Source: Tanytarsus gracilentus (Eukaryota > Arthropoda > Insecta > Diptera > Chironomidae). Taken from it: a DNA stretch of 64,000 nt. A program made the translations under genes and the position numbers. Under the pieces are notes generated by a model that had not been told where the DNA came from, did no database searches, and saw only the letters and a program-made list of their open reading frames with translations. The stretch lies in NCBI GenBank assembly GCA_038502055.1, contig JAXRKN010000036.1:1550001-1614000 (forward strand), written 5' to 3'. This document shows positions 22,763-35,529 of the stretch, in pieces; the first letter of the stretch is position 1; each line of letters starts with the position of its first letter.

Positions 22763-25700
22763 AAAGTTTCCTAATACTTTCAGTCAAAATTAAAAAAGTT
22801 TTTAAAAACTAAATGCCAAAAATGTCAATATCAAAATTTTTATAGTATTTTCTTGTTAAATTGTTAAATAATAAAAAATATCAATTTAAAAATTTGTTTA
22901 TGTGACCGACCCTTGCTTAAAATTTACGTAACTTTAAAAATCAATTAACGAAAGAAAAGTAAAACACTCTACGCTACAATTAACCACAATAATTACAATT
23001 AATCATTGCGAAACAATTGCAGCATTTCTATAAATCACATTCGAATAATAATTTGATTGAAAAATATTAAATTCACTTTTGCAACGACATTGGTGACAAT
23101 GAATTTATTTTTATTGAATAATTTAAGTCATTGCATCTATGAAAGTGCGTTGCACAGACTAAAATAATTTACTCGAGAGTTTTCTTCCAATCAACCTCAA
23201 TTCTTTAATGGCAAATTAAAATTATTCTTGAATTTATTTTATTTACAAACGTTCATGAGGCTGGAGTGTATGGCGAATTGTCGTGGAAATACCTAAATTC
23301 TCATAAATTTCGTCTCACGTGTGAATCACATTTCAACGTATAACATCATTGTATGGAAATAATTTTGAGAATATTTTGAGGGGAAATTCCAAAGTTTTTT
23401 GGGGATTGAATATTAAAAAATTTTGCTTAATAAAATTTTTAATTATTTAATTTAACACCATAGTGTCCACCCCTTAAATAAGTGTTAAGTTGAGAAATTT
23501 TTGAATTCGTGATTTTTCAAGAACTTTTCGGCATCACAGTAATATTTTCTAAAAATAATGAGTGAAAAGCAACAAAGTAAAGATAATAAATTTCAGCTCT
23601 ATTCATTGATAAGCTGCTCAACTCGCACTTCACTCAATCAGTTTGATTCTCTCTGGTGCTCTCAATCAAAGAGCATGTTAAGAAACTTTTTATTTTCACT
23701 CTTCATTCGCTCATCGTTTTCCATTCAGTTCAGTTCTGTCGTTTGCTGGTGTCGGACGCGATTTATTGCTCGTCGAGGCTTTTACTCATTGTTTAAATAT
23801 TTTTTAGTGTTTTATTACGAGAATCATAAAATTTTCGCATTGATTTTTAAACCGCGCGTGTTTTTCAAAAGAAATTATTTTTTTTGCTGAGAGTGAATTT
23901 AATTTGAATAGAAAAAAGTAAGTAAAGTGCAACTGACCGAGGAAGAACAAGAATATCGCGATGGTGGATTTGTTTATTAGAATAAAGTGCAAACTTTTGC
24001 ATAAAACTGACGCGCCTCAAATTACACTTTCCTACACAAAGAGAGCTCTGACCGACATTACACTTGCATTGTTTTGATTCCCATCCAAACGTGCTTAATG
24101 ATTACCTGCTGCGTGCAAAAAAAACTGCAATTAAACGTGTCAAAGTTGCTGCACTGTCAAAACAGCGAACGACAAATTTCCCATTCACGCGTTTAAATTT
24201 TCTTCTTCGATGATCAATTTGTGGAATTCCACACGTGATGTATAATTTACGCCCCTTTATTTAATTATTTCGATTTCCCGCCGTCACTGCCGGTTGTGAT
24301 TAAAGAAAAATTATGCAAACGAGTGCACTTTTTTGGACGTCACTTTAAAAAAGTTTCTCAAGCCCTTGAAAATTATTTATTTTTTCTCCCTTCTCTCTTA
24401 CTCTCACAATCTAATTTAGCTCTCTCTCGGTCGTTCACGACTGACCTCAACAGCTGTTGCGAAGCAACAGATGTTGTGTAAAAAAACGGTCAAAAAATAT
24501 TTAAAAAAAAAATTCTTACATGCGCTCCAATACTTCAACACCATCAACTTCACCACTCACCCACTTCCCTCGATAATCATGCGCTCTCACTGTCGTACCC
24601 CCAATTCATTTTCATACAGTGACAAGATTAAAGACAGCGAGAGAAGAAGTGCAAAAACATTCATGTTACCAAAGATGAAATAAATAATAATTTTAGAAAG
24701 AGTTAATTCTTGTTGGAATTAATAAAAAAATGTCAAAAAACAGTCAATCATAACGGTGAAATTAAAATCTTGCTCAAGAGATTCGTCAAGGGGTAAATTA
24801 CGGTCGCGATCAATTCAAACATTCACATGCTTAATTTTCAAAAAGTAATTTTTGTTACCAAATTAAGTACAATAAATTTGATCAGGAAAAAGGGCTAAAT
24901 AAAATAAGTAAAAAAAATTTAACAACACTCCCTTCTCTTTGTACAACTAGGTATTTCGCACGGAAAAGTATTAAATAAAATAAAATCAGTAAACATTTTG
25001 ACATTTTTATACATTTTGTTATAGCTCTCTTGTAAACTTAAAACTAAATTTTGGTATTTGCTTTATCGCAACATATTAAACATATGTATGCAATACTTGA
25101 ATGAATTTAATATTGGAATTTAAGATCCAAAAATTTGAGAAGTGGAGCGGTTTTAAAAAACATCAAACAAACAAAAATTACCGCTCCACTTCTCTAAATT
25201 TTTGGATCTTAAATTCCAATATTAAATTCATTCAAGTATTGCATACATATGTTTAATATGTTGCGATAAAGCAAATACCAAAATTTAGTTTTAAGTTTAC
25301 AAGAGAGCTATAACAAAATGTATAAAAATGTCAAAATGTTTACTGATTTTATTTTATTTAATACTTTTCCGTGCGAAATACCTAGTTGTACAAAGAGAAG
25401 GGAGTGTTGTTAAATTTTTTTTACTTATTTTATTGCTTCTTTATTCAACTTGTATCGTACGATGGTCACTGTGAATGAGTGAAATGCATTTTGAATTTTA
25501 AAGTGGCATGTCTCATTATGATTTATGAGAAATGTTTTATGTTTGAGATTTCTCTTTGATTTTTATAACACTTATTTATTTGATACAATGTAAACATCAA
25601 CATCGATCTGATTGAAAGTCAGTAAATATTTGTAGTGAAACCTGTCGCGTTGCATCAATTTAAAAGATTTGAAATTTTAAATTCACAAAGTGTCTGAGAA

Positions 25701-28025
25701 ATAACAAAAATTTTACGGTGACAAAATTTACAATTTTCAACACTCTAAATTAATTTAAAAGTGCATTAAAAATGTTGCTTAGATTTGATTTACCGTAAAT
25801 ACTTTAAAATTCCAGTGAAGATTAATCTGTGACGTAGTAACATTGCATTTCTAACCTTCTTTTTAGAAATGCATCTAAAATATTAAAGTAAAACGAGGCT
25901 TTCAAGCTTGACGGGTTTTCGAAGATAAATTTAATGCGATCATGTGGATTTATAAAAAAGGTAAATGATGTCGGCACTGCAATAGAAGATTTTGTATTAA
26001 ATTAAATCTGACGCAAAAGAATTTTTTCATCCCAACGTCATTAAAGAATTAAAATAATACATCATGTAAATTTTTAACTAGTCTTTATAAATCATTCTTA
26101 CATGGACATGCATGTAATACATTTTATAATATTTCTCAACTTTTTCACCTTCATTCGACTTCTTGTGAACAATCAATCTTTTTTTTCTTAGAAGAGTGAG
26201 TTTGATAAGTTATCACCAGCGAGGGGAAACTCAATAGGTGATTAAAATTATCTCATGTGTCGTTATATAATTTATTGTAAATTGCAGCATTATCAAGCAA
26301 TAATACGAGTAATTTTGGAGATTGGGTCTGAGGTGAAATCAAGGGGTGGAAATTTTAAGAATTATTTTACGCTGAATAATTCCTAAAAATTCTCCAAAAT
26401 TTTTACTTTCCACTCCTTGTCAAACAAATTTATTATTGGTGGCAGACTTTGACAAATTGAACTTGATGCAAAAATTAAGATTTAACTTAAATCATTTAAG
26501 TACAATGAATTAAGTGCAGATATTGAATCGAAAGTTTCAAGTGTCACTTAAAAGCTCAACATTAAGTGCCACCAATAAAATAAAATTAAGACTTGTTGTT
26601 GAAGTTGATAAAATTCCAAACTTCAATTAAACATCTGTTTCGTAATTAGTTTAAAAATTTAATGCAATCCACCCACTCGATTGGACCTTTCAAGCTCTCT
26701 AATCAATTTCGATTAGAAATTGATGAAAAAACAACTGTTTGTAGAAAACTGCATCAAGTTCAGTAAACTACTTTCCATTTTATTGCATTGCTATATAGAA
26801 AAGCACATTCGAAGATGCAGCAATCCCAAAAAATAATTTATTACATGTGTGTGCACAAATTGTCTCAATTTATTTGCCCACTGACGCTAAGCTTTCGTCA
26901 ATTGCCTTGTTATCAGACTAAATTTCATCTAGAGCGCTTGCAAGAGCGGAAACTTTAATTTTATCATTATAATGATTATGTCAGCAAGTAAATGGCGATA
27001 GTTCTTTTTTTGGAACAATTTTAGATGACGAATTTTATTTTTAAGAAAATTTACGATGATTTGTAAAATAAATATTATTAAAATTTTCACACCCACCTGT
27101 CATAAAATAGGAGTGTCTTAATTCTTGAATTATAAAGAAATAAAAGTTTTTTTTTCTAGATTAAACTTTATTGAAATCTCAAAACCCAAACAAAAACTCC
27201 AAATAACGAGAACAATTGCTCATGTTGAACATTGACAAAGATATGACATTTAACCACAATCAATAAATTTTTCTAGCACTTTGTAGATTTACCGCTATAA
27301 TAATTACTTTCCGACCTATTTTATCGCTCGCACTACAATATAATCAAACCACACTCGTGGAATAGCTTCACAACCAATTCATAACTAATTGAATTACGAC
27401 ATGATAAGACTTTGATAATAAGTTAAAGTGAGTTAAAACTGGAGACGACTTTCTTTCACCGTCTGTCGATTAGAAGTTTCTTGTTGGCTACAAATCAATA
27501 ATTTATGGCCATAAAAATATTATTTTGTAAAACACATGGTTGATAATGAATAACAGGTACATTTTTATTGCTTCCATCAAAGCTTTAATAAATTGCGACC
27601 TTGACAGTGAAAATTTTTTAACAAATGTGCGAATTTTGTTGTTATTTAAAATATTTACGATTGAAAATTTCATTGAGGTTATTGAGAATAAATCGGCTGC
27701 GGTTTGGCCTTAAATTAAATCAAAAATTTAAAAAATTTCTCTGAATTAATAAAAATTTTATTTAATCACGGAATATTTTTTTAAATTGATGAATAAAAAT
27801 TTTAATCATGTACAGCACGGACCTGTAACGTCCACTCAAACTTCAAACGTTTCATTTCCATTCATTTTCTATTTGGCACTTCCAATGACTTTATGTACAT
27901 ACAAAATACAAATCACTCGAAAAGGCAGAAACAAAAACATTGTGATAAAATTTTATTTAGTGATCTCCTTGCGTCGCTTATGACCGTTTAGTGTCTCCAA
28001 AAAGTGATAATTAAAATAGCATAAA
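22763..28025. other. 5.3-kb gene-free stretch between two Tret1-like genes
   Basis: No reading frame here looks coding. The stretch contains the large hairpin at 24898-25434. Around 23600-24450 the composition is less AT-rich and has Inr-like TTCAGTTC near 23727, so a distal promoter or 5' UTR exon for the transporter at 28026 may lie there; not proven. The rest is AT-rich unique DNA. Confidence 0.4.
24898..25434. repeat. Near-perfect inverted repeat (254-bp arms, 28-bp loop)
   Basis: Left arm 24898-25151 and right arm 25180-25434 are reverse complements along their full length except for one inserted T in the right arm (CTCTAAATTT against CTCAAATTT). The spacer 25152-25179 is 28 bp. Outside the arms identity stops abruptly (left GCTA, right GCTTC). 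No coding potential, no transposase, no flanking target-site duplication that I can see. If transcribed, the RNA would fold into a long hairpin. Confidence 0.97.
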
Positions 28026-29793
28026 ATGACTGATTCTCGAATTCCCGATGAGTCTTCTCGATTGTTGCCTGCGATACCTCACAGAAGCTATGTTTATGCA
28101 GACGAGCTGGTTAATTGAAAATTTTAAAACAAAGAAATGAAAATTGATGATTTTTTTTGTTCTCATTTTAGAGTCCAATTCTCGAGCAGGCAATGACGAA
28201 TGAAGAATTTGGTGGACAGACAACCTTGAAGTGGCCTCAATATGCTGCTGCACTTGCCGCGACTGGCGGTGCTTTAGCTGCTGGTTAGTCTCACAATTAT
28301 TTAAGCTAAAAAATTACTAATGAACTTCAATTTTTTATAGGTACCGCATTGGGATGGACATCGCCAGCTGGTCCACGCATGACAGCCGTAAATGGAACTG
28401 ATTTTGATTTTCCAATTAACGAATCTGATGCATCGTGGATTGGATCGGCACTAAATCTCGGTGCCATGGCCATGTGCATACCTATCGGCTATTTCATTAA
28501 TATGATTGGAAGAAAAGGCGCGATGCTGGCGCTCGTCATTCCGTTCACAATCGGCTGGATACTTCTCATCACCGCTCAAAATCTCTCTATGCTCATCATT
28601 GGACGCGTTTTCATTGGCATCTGTTGCGGTGGTTTTTGTGTGGCGGCACCAATTTTCATCGGCGAAATTGCACAGAAAGATATTCGAGGAATTTTAGGCT
28701 CATTCTTTCAGCTCATGATTACGATCGGTATCCTCTTCGTGTACGCTGTCGGCGCTGGCGTGAATGTTTTCTGGCTTTCTATTATTTGCGGCATTATACC
28801 TCTAATTTTTGGTGTAGTTTTTATGGTTGTCCCGGGTAAATATTTTTCATATGTAACTCGAATAGTTTCTTTATGACTCATGACACAATTACAGAATCAC
28901 CGACTTATCTCGTGATGAAGGAAAAAAGTCCAGAAGCGACAAAATCCCTCAAGTGGCTACGCGGCAAACAATACGATCCCACCGAAGAAATTGCCGAACT
29001 CCAAAATGACATCGAGGACAGAAAATCCCAAACTTTAACTTTTACTCAAGCCATGAGCCGAACAACAACAATTCGCGGTCTCGTTATCAGCATGGGCTTG
29101 ATGTTTTTCCAGCAAGTTTCCGGTATCAATGCTGTCATCTTCTACACAAATGACATTTTCGGTGCAGCTAACACTGGAATTAAGCCAGAAGTGGCCACAA
29201 TCATTATCGGAGTCATGCAAGTTATCGCCACATTCGTTGCCACTGTTATCGTCGATCGAGCTGGTCGTCGAATTTTATTGCTCATTTCGGATTCAGTTAT
29301 GGCCATTTGTACCCTCGTGCTTGGCATTTATTTCTTCATTCAAGAAAGTGAAGGCGGAAAGGATAAAGTTGTTGGATGGGGTTGGGTGCCGATTCTTGCA
29401 CTCTGCGTGTTCATTGTTAGCTTCTCGTTAGGATTTGGACCTGCTCCGTGGATTCTTGTGGGAGAACTTTTCGCACCAGACGTTAAGGGATTGGCTGCGT
29501 CCCTAAATGGAACCTTTAACTGGCTTTTAGGTGAGTCATAAATTTTTTATATATTTAAAAATTTAACGTTTTCTTTTCATTCAGCTTTTGTCATCACAAA
29601 AACATTTGTTGACCTCGTCGGTGCTCTCGGTCGGGGTGGAGCTTTCTGGCTGTTCTCAGGACTCTCCATAGTCGGTACGGTCTTTGTGTTCTTTATAGTG
29701 CCAGAGACTAAAGGAAAATCCCTCATCGAGATTCAAGCGATCCTCGGAGCGAACAAAGAACAACCAGGTGAAAAAGATGAAGAGAAAAATTAA
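28026..29793 (+). CDS. Tret1-like facilitated trehalose transporter, copy C
   Basis: MFS sugar porter; among the four copies here it looks closest to the general Tret1 pattern. Five exons (28026-28109, 28172-28283, 28341-28835, 28895-29530, 29585-29793) give about 511 aa. The cytosolic N-tail is long (about 55 residues, with SRLLPAIPHRSYVY and QAMTNEEFGG) and is followed by GTALGWTSPAGPRM, IGYFINMIGRKG, GRVFIGICCGGFC, GEIAQKDIRGILGSFFQL, PESPTYLVMKEKSP, KWLRGKQYDP, FFQQVSGINAVIFYTNDIF, VDRAGRR, GFGPAPWILVGELF and VPETKGKSLIEIQ. The acidic tail (GEKDEEKN) is short. Predicted plasma-membrane trehalose or hexose carrier. Confidence 0.94.
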
Positions 29794-30161
29794 GAAAAAT
29801 TTTAAGAAATTCATCATCACCTACACTATATATAGTTAAAATTGTCAGTATGAAAGTCGAGGCATAAAGAGTTAAAAATTGTATTTTTCAATTATCTCGA
29901 AAGATTGTGAGCCTTGAAGAAATGTAATGATGCCAAAATTTTACAACATATCTTATGTATATTTTTTTACATGTGAAAACTATCAGAAAAGTTTTTGCTC
30001 AATTTTTCTTGCAAAGTAAATAATAAAAAATTTTACGACTTTGTCGTCATCATTTAGACTTTAAATTTTTATTTGGCTTATCATTAATAATTTTAGTGTC
30101 GAGAGATTTTTTATCACAAGCATTTTTTAAAGCGAAAAATAAAGAAAATTTAAATGAAGCA

Positions 30162-31661
30162 TTAATCGCCGAGAATTTTTTGAATTTCAGCGACTGACTT
30201 TCCTTTTGTTTCGGGAACGACAAGCTTTGAGAAAGCTGCACCAGTGAAGCTTAACGCTGCGAAAATCAAGAAACACGCTGACGGTCCAATTGATTCGCGA
30301 ACAGGAGGATAAGTGATAGTGACGACGAATGCCAGAGTCCAGTTGAGAGTTCCAGCTATTGCACCGGCAATTGCACGAACATCGGATGCAAAAATCTCAG
30401 AAATGCACAACCATGGCAGTGGACCAGCACCGAGTGAGAATGCGATGATGAAAATACAAAGTGACAGCAATGTGATCCATCCGAGTCCATCTTTCGACGA
30501 CTCATCCAATGAGTAATAAATTCCTAATATCATTGTGCACACGCCCATCAACCCAAAAGAGATCATCAGCAACATTTTTCTTCCAAGTTTATCGACAGTC
30601 ATGGTCGAGACAAAAGTTGCGATGACTTGAATAATTCCAATGATGATTGTGGCAAATTTGGGATCCAAGTCAACGTTAGCGTCCGCGAAAATTGCATTTG
30701 TGTAAAAAATTACAGCATTTATTCCAGAAAATTGCTGGAAAAACATCAAACTGACGGCAATCATGAGAGCCCTCTTGGATGATTTGCGATTTAAAGCTTC
30801 GAGGGCATTTTGAGACTTTCTTATAGCTTCCTCTTTAACGAGAGCATCAAGTTCGTTCTTGATTGAGTTTTCATTGTCGCGAAGACGTTTGAGTGAATTT
30901 GTAGCTTCTTCATTTTTATTTTTCATAACCTAAAATTTTAAGATTTTTAAACTAAATTTTTTAGAAAAAATTGGGATAAACTCACATAAAAAGTCGGTGA
31001 CTCGGGACACATAGAGACACAGATTCCAAATATAATTGGGATTATTCCACAGACACCACTCGTAACTTGAACCGTCGTAAATGCACCAAGAACATAAACC
31101 ATCATAATTCCCGATGTAATGAAAAGTTGAAAGAATGAACCTAATTTTCCTCGAATTTCTTTTTCAGCTATTTCACCGACATAAACCTTTTTAAATAACA
31201 AGTATCAAATGTTTTTCTGAAAAGTGCATTTTGAAATTTGACTCACCGGGCTTGCAACACAAACTGATCCACAGCCAATACCAATAAAAATGCGACCAAT
31301 GATGAGCAAGACCGGACTTCCAGCAAACACCAAAAATATCCATCCGATTGTGAATGGAAATAAGATCAGCATCATTGTCATTTTGCGACCAACCACATTA
31401 ATCAGCAACCCCGCAATTATGCAAATAATTGCAGCACCAAAATTCAACATTGAGCCAAGAAGAGAAAACTGAACATCGTTGACAGTGAAATCATAATCAG
31501 TGTGCAGAATTTTATTTTGCAAATTGCTGGTCCATCCTAAAGCACATCCGGCACTCAAAGCGCCAAGCGACGCTGAAGAAAAAATTACAATCAGATCGAC
31601 ATAAAGTTTTATTTTTCTTACATGATAAAGCCGCAAAATATTGCATTCGCACACCACCCAT
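30162..31661 (-). CDS. Tret1-like facilitated trehalose/sugar transporter, copy D
   Basis: Fourth MFS sugar porter, convergent with copy C. Four exons (31622-31661, 31247-31572, 30986-31186, 30162-30929) give 444 aa. The start MGGVRMQYFAALS leads straight into TM1 (GCALGWTSNLQNK), so the N-tail is the shortest of the set. Other landmarks: LINVVGRKMTM, GRIFIGIGCGSVC, GEIAEKEIRGKLGSFFQL, PESPTFYVMKNKNEEA, FFQQFSGINAVIFYTNAIF, VDKLGRKM, GAGPLPWLCISEIF and VPETKGKSVAEIQKIL. It shares intron-border style and loop length with copies B and C, supporting local duplication followed by inversion. Confidence 0.92.
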
Positions 31662-32546
31662 CTTGATGTTTAGTCAGAAAATCACTGTTTTAACAAAATT
31701 TTCGCTGATTACTTCAGCGCAGCAAAAACTGAATGAAAATTGAGTTAGAGTGAAATTAAATGAAGAAGTTTACTGTGATTTCTGTCATTAATTACTCGAG
31801 CATAATTTTTTGAAATTTTTATTCAAATTTTATTATTTAATTATTATTTTATTTTCTTAGTTTCAAATTTTAAAAAATATATATTTTTTTGTCTATTTTT
31901 AAAAAGCATTAATTTTTCACCCAATAAACTTCGCGACAAAAAGTGTCTCATAAAATTTGAATAAATATCACATGAAAATTTTTATTTAACTTCATTTTCA
32001 TCAAATTCAAGTTTCAGTCTTGATTTGAATTTGAAAGTTTTTTAGATATTTGCGATTATAATCGATATGTAAAAAATTGTTTGGTATTATTTAATTTGAA
32101 TTGAATAGTTTAAAATTATGAAAATTTGAATCAAAAGTTTTTCGCCTTGAACTTATGCAACGAAATATTTTTTATCAGAGATTAAAAATCCGCAACTAAT
32201 TTTCACTAATTCGAAACAATTTACGGTCATTATCCAACGTCTCTATTGAAATCAACACTTTTCACAAGTATTTAATTTTTCTATCATCCATTGTTTATTG
32301 TCGTCGCATGTTGCTGACATTTAACCCCTCAAGAATTCATCAAAGGATTTTATCGTCTGAAAATAATCGATGCATTATAAAAATGGATGTTTTTTCACAC
32401 CTTACATCAGTTGCTGGAAACCAATTTATTGCTTGCCTGCAACTTTTCATCGAGTCGCGAGTGAAAAAATTCAATTTTAGTTTTCGCGAGAGTGTCCATA
32501 ACTGAATATAGAAAAATAATTTTTTTTTCGCTATTTCAATCCGAAA
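31662..32546. other. Divergent intergenic region
   Basis: Between the start of transporter D (-) and a small secreted-protein gene (+). AT-rich; promoters of both by position, no motif recognised. Confidence 0.35.
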
Positions 32547-33076
32547 ATGAAGGAAGTAATTTTGACATTGTGCGTGATTTCTGCATGCACTTTTGTCAGC
32601 GGAGGAAAACTGTTAGCCGTTCAATCTTTTGGAGCGGGATATCCGAGCTTTCACATCATAAAACAGAACGATGATGGTGAGAATTTGAAATTTAATAAAA
32701 TAATTAATTTTAAAAAATAATTTTTTAAGGAACTCTCTCATGTGGCACATACAAATGCAGAAGTCCACCACATTATTGCAAGATCGAGAGCAAAAGCGAT
32801 GCATCACTTTTAAATTTAGTGTCAACCGTCGAGTGTAAAGATCGAAATATGGTCGCTACGGATCGTTGGACTTTAAATCAAAAGAGTCCCAAGCCTGGAA
32901 TTAAAATCACCATTATGACGGAAGCGGATGTCGTAGGAAAGATCAATAATAAGAAAAACAATGAGGTCGACAATTCAAGTGGCAACATGAACATGCAAAG
33001 TATGAACAAATTCTTTGACAACATGAAAAAATCAAATCCATTTTTGAGCATGGGCAGTGGAATGGCAATGGGTTAG
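32547..33076 (+). CDS. Small secreted Cys-containing protein of unknown function
   Basis: Two exons (32547-32676, 32730-33076) give 158 aa. The ATG at 32547 opens a signal peptide (MKEVILTLCVISACTFVSGG). The mature N-terminal half has a Cys cluster (LSCGTYKCRSPPHYCKIES) and a later Cys in STVECKDRN, followed by a neutral segment (PGIKITIMTEADVVGKI) that could be a beta strand pair. The C-terminal third is Asn/Met/Ser-rich (SSGNMNMQSMNKFFDN and MGSGMAMG), low complexity and probably disordered. I do not recognise the family. Its stop codon lies 39 bp from the convergent carboxypeptidase stop, so the 3' UTRs probably overlap. Confidence 0.7.
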
Positions 33077-33115
33077 AAATAAAACAAAATTTAATTTATT
33101 AAAACAAAATATTTT

Positions 33116-34448
33116 TTATGTTGATTCGCGCTTGAAATATCCGAGACGTCGTGCTTCATTTAAGGCAGCGATAAAAGAATTTAAAATTTCCTCACAAGTT
33201 GGTTTGATTTCACTTGCAGGCAAAATGAAAAGTGTTGGCGTGGCAGCTGGACCTCGAAGTTCAATTGTAAAGACAATCGGAACGTCATAATTTGTGTAAA
33301 CATAATCTCGACTTGAACCACTGCTTGGATAAATTGTTTCGATGGCACTTCCAGTTTTGTATATTGTACCGTGTGTTTTTTTGATGGCTTCAATTGCCTT
33401 CTCACCAATGCTCTTTAAGTGAGCGTGATTTTTAACAGGATTAGTTGTCCATCCCATTGGCGACATATAAAGTTGACTGAAGCTGTGTAAAGTGTAATAA
33501 ACTTTTATGTTGCACTTTTCAGCATTCTCGTCGAAAAACTTTTTGATGGCCATCGCTTCAGGTTCAGAAAATGCAGAAGAACCACAAAAATCATAACTAC
33601 TTTTATCCATCGATGCACCTGTGCCTCCGAAATCAACATCAAAATTTCTATTCAAGTCAACTCCTTTACAACGTCCGTATGGCTTTGTATTCTTGCGCCA
33701 CAAACGATCTTTTTCGAACGTGTATTTGTAGCCATCGGCATTCAACACAGGCACAAAGTACCAGTCAAAATTTTCTGCAATATCAACAATTGCCGGGTCT
33801 AAAATTAAACAATTAACTGAAAACTGTTGAGTCATTTTAATAAATTACAACCTTCAGAGTGAATGAGTTGATCAATTAGGTAAGTCGCGACTGCAGGTGA
33901 AATCCACTCACGAGCATGAATGGTGGCATCGATAAAGATGCCGGTATTGCCACTTTTCTTTGAGATTTTAACGCCTCGAATCGGAAGTCCTTCGTAGGTG
34001 GAGCCGAGTAAAATTGGCGTGACAAAATCATTTTCAGCAATTTGCTTATCAAGCCATGCAAAAATTGTCTCGAGATGAAAATAATTATTCCATCCAAATT
34101 CACTCGCTGGAGTGTCTTTAGGTTTGATTGTTTTTTCCTCATCATCAATAAGTTGCTGAATGTTTGGCTCCTAGAAATTTTGAGTTTATAGTTTAGATTA
34201 TTTTTGTAACCTGTGAAACATACCAACACAATATATTTGAGTTCATATCTCTCGACAATGTCATTAAACTCGAAAATCTTATGAGCTGAAATCAAAATCG
34301 TCAACGCCTGTCCTACTTTCCTAGCGTGCCCATAAAAAATGTAGGAATCACTTTCAGCTTCAATCTCTTGAAAAAGCTTTACATGATCCTCCTTTTCAAG
34401 AGAAACTCTTACGAGTCTGTAGTTATCGTATCTAGCTTTATTGTCCAT
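33116..34448 (-). CDS. Zinc carboxypeptidase (M14A family) without a visible signal peptide
   Basis: Metallocarboxypeptidase that removes C-terminal residues. Three coding exons (34224-34448, 33852-34170, 33116-33798) give about 408 aa: an activation-peptide region (ARYDNYRLVRVSLEKEDHV), then the catalytic domain. Zinc ligands are seen in IHAREWIS (His and Glu, near residue 160) and TLHSFSQ (His, near 284); the catalytic Glu is in VFTIELRG (near 361). RCKGVDLNRNFD is also present. The residues after the catalytic Glu (GPAATPTLFILP) are unusual for A- or B-type digestive enzymes. The first ATG gives MDNKARYDNYRL with no hydrophobic leader. An upstream non-coding exon (about 34555-34680, donor AAAAGgtaag) could splice to an acceptor just before this ATG, but I find no ATG in it. 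Confidence 0.88.
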
Positions 34449-35267
34449 ATTCTACAATGGATTTTATCATGACGTTGCAGATTTTTATTTTGTAAAAAAT
34501 ATTAATAAAAAAACTTTAATTTAAATTACAAAATTAAAAGAAATCTTACCTTTTACTTTGCTCTAAAATCTAGAACGAATTTTTTTATCACTCGGCAGTA
34601 ATTAAGCGTAGAAGTGTAAACCGCGATAAAAAATGTTTAACGAATTAAAAGAGAGAATGTCCACAGAGAGAAATGAAAATAAAAACAAATGATCATTGCA
34701 TTTAGGCTGACTATAAAAAAATTTATTTAACTAATTCTGTATAAAAAATTAAAATATTAATTTGTGGTTTTTAAACAATTTTAAAAAAATATAAATTCAA
34801 GGTTACTTAAAATAAGAAGAAGATTTTTTCGAATATCTTGAAAAAAATTAATTATATCCTGCATAAAAATTAATTAAACATTTCAACTCTCTCTAAAAAG
34901 AATTTTCTGTTTTATTTTCATAAACTTTCGTCAGATGAATTAAATTAAAAATCTCAGTAAACAAATAAAATTAATGCATCAGTCAGCTGTTTATTCTCTC
35001 TGAGAGAATCAACAAAATCGAGAGAGAAATAATAGGATCGCTTTTCTAGTGCGCGTGGTAGGGTTGTGACAAATTTGATAACAATTTTTTTCTTAGAAAA
35101 TTTTATCAATTTAATTTTAATTAATTTTAAAAATTACTAAATTATTTTTTAAATGTAAGATAATATTTTTTCAAGTCAACAATTTAAATTCAACAAAACT
35201 TTTAAATGTTTTATTATTTTTCAGGAACTATAATGAGTTTCTTGGAACTTAATTTTTGAGAAACTAA
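34449..35267. other. Upstream region of the carboxypeptidase
   Basis: AT-rich. Contains a probable non-coding first exon on the minus strand (donor at about 34555). Otherwise nothing recognised. Confidence 0.35.
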
Positions 35268-35529
35268 CCCACAGAACATTTTCAGTGTCAATTTTATATC
35301 AATTTGATATCAATTTTTGATAGCAAATTTTTTGGGCAATTTCGTCGATATTTGGTCAAATTTTGCTATTAAATTTAACCATGATTTGATAGCAAATTTT
35401 GACATTAAATTTATATCAATTTAATAGCAAATTTTGACATAATTTTTTTTCTAAAAAAATTTTTTGTGTCAAATTTTGATATCAATTTAATGTAAATTTG
35501 ACGTCAAATTTCATTTTCCACTTTTGTGG

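Noticed and set aside
23558..24683. Several 60-110-codon frames
   Set aside because: Composition is not protein-like, no family pattern and no splice continuity. More likely promoter or UTR DNA.
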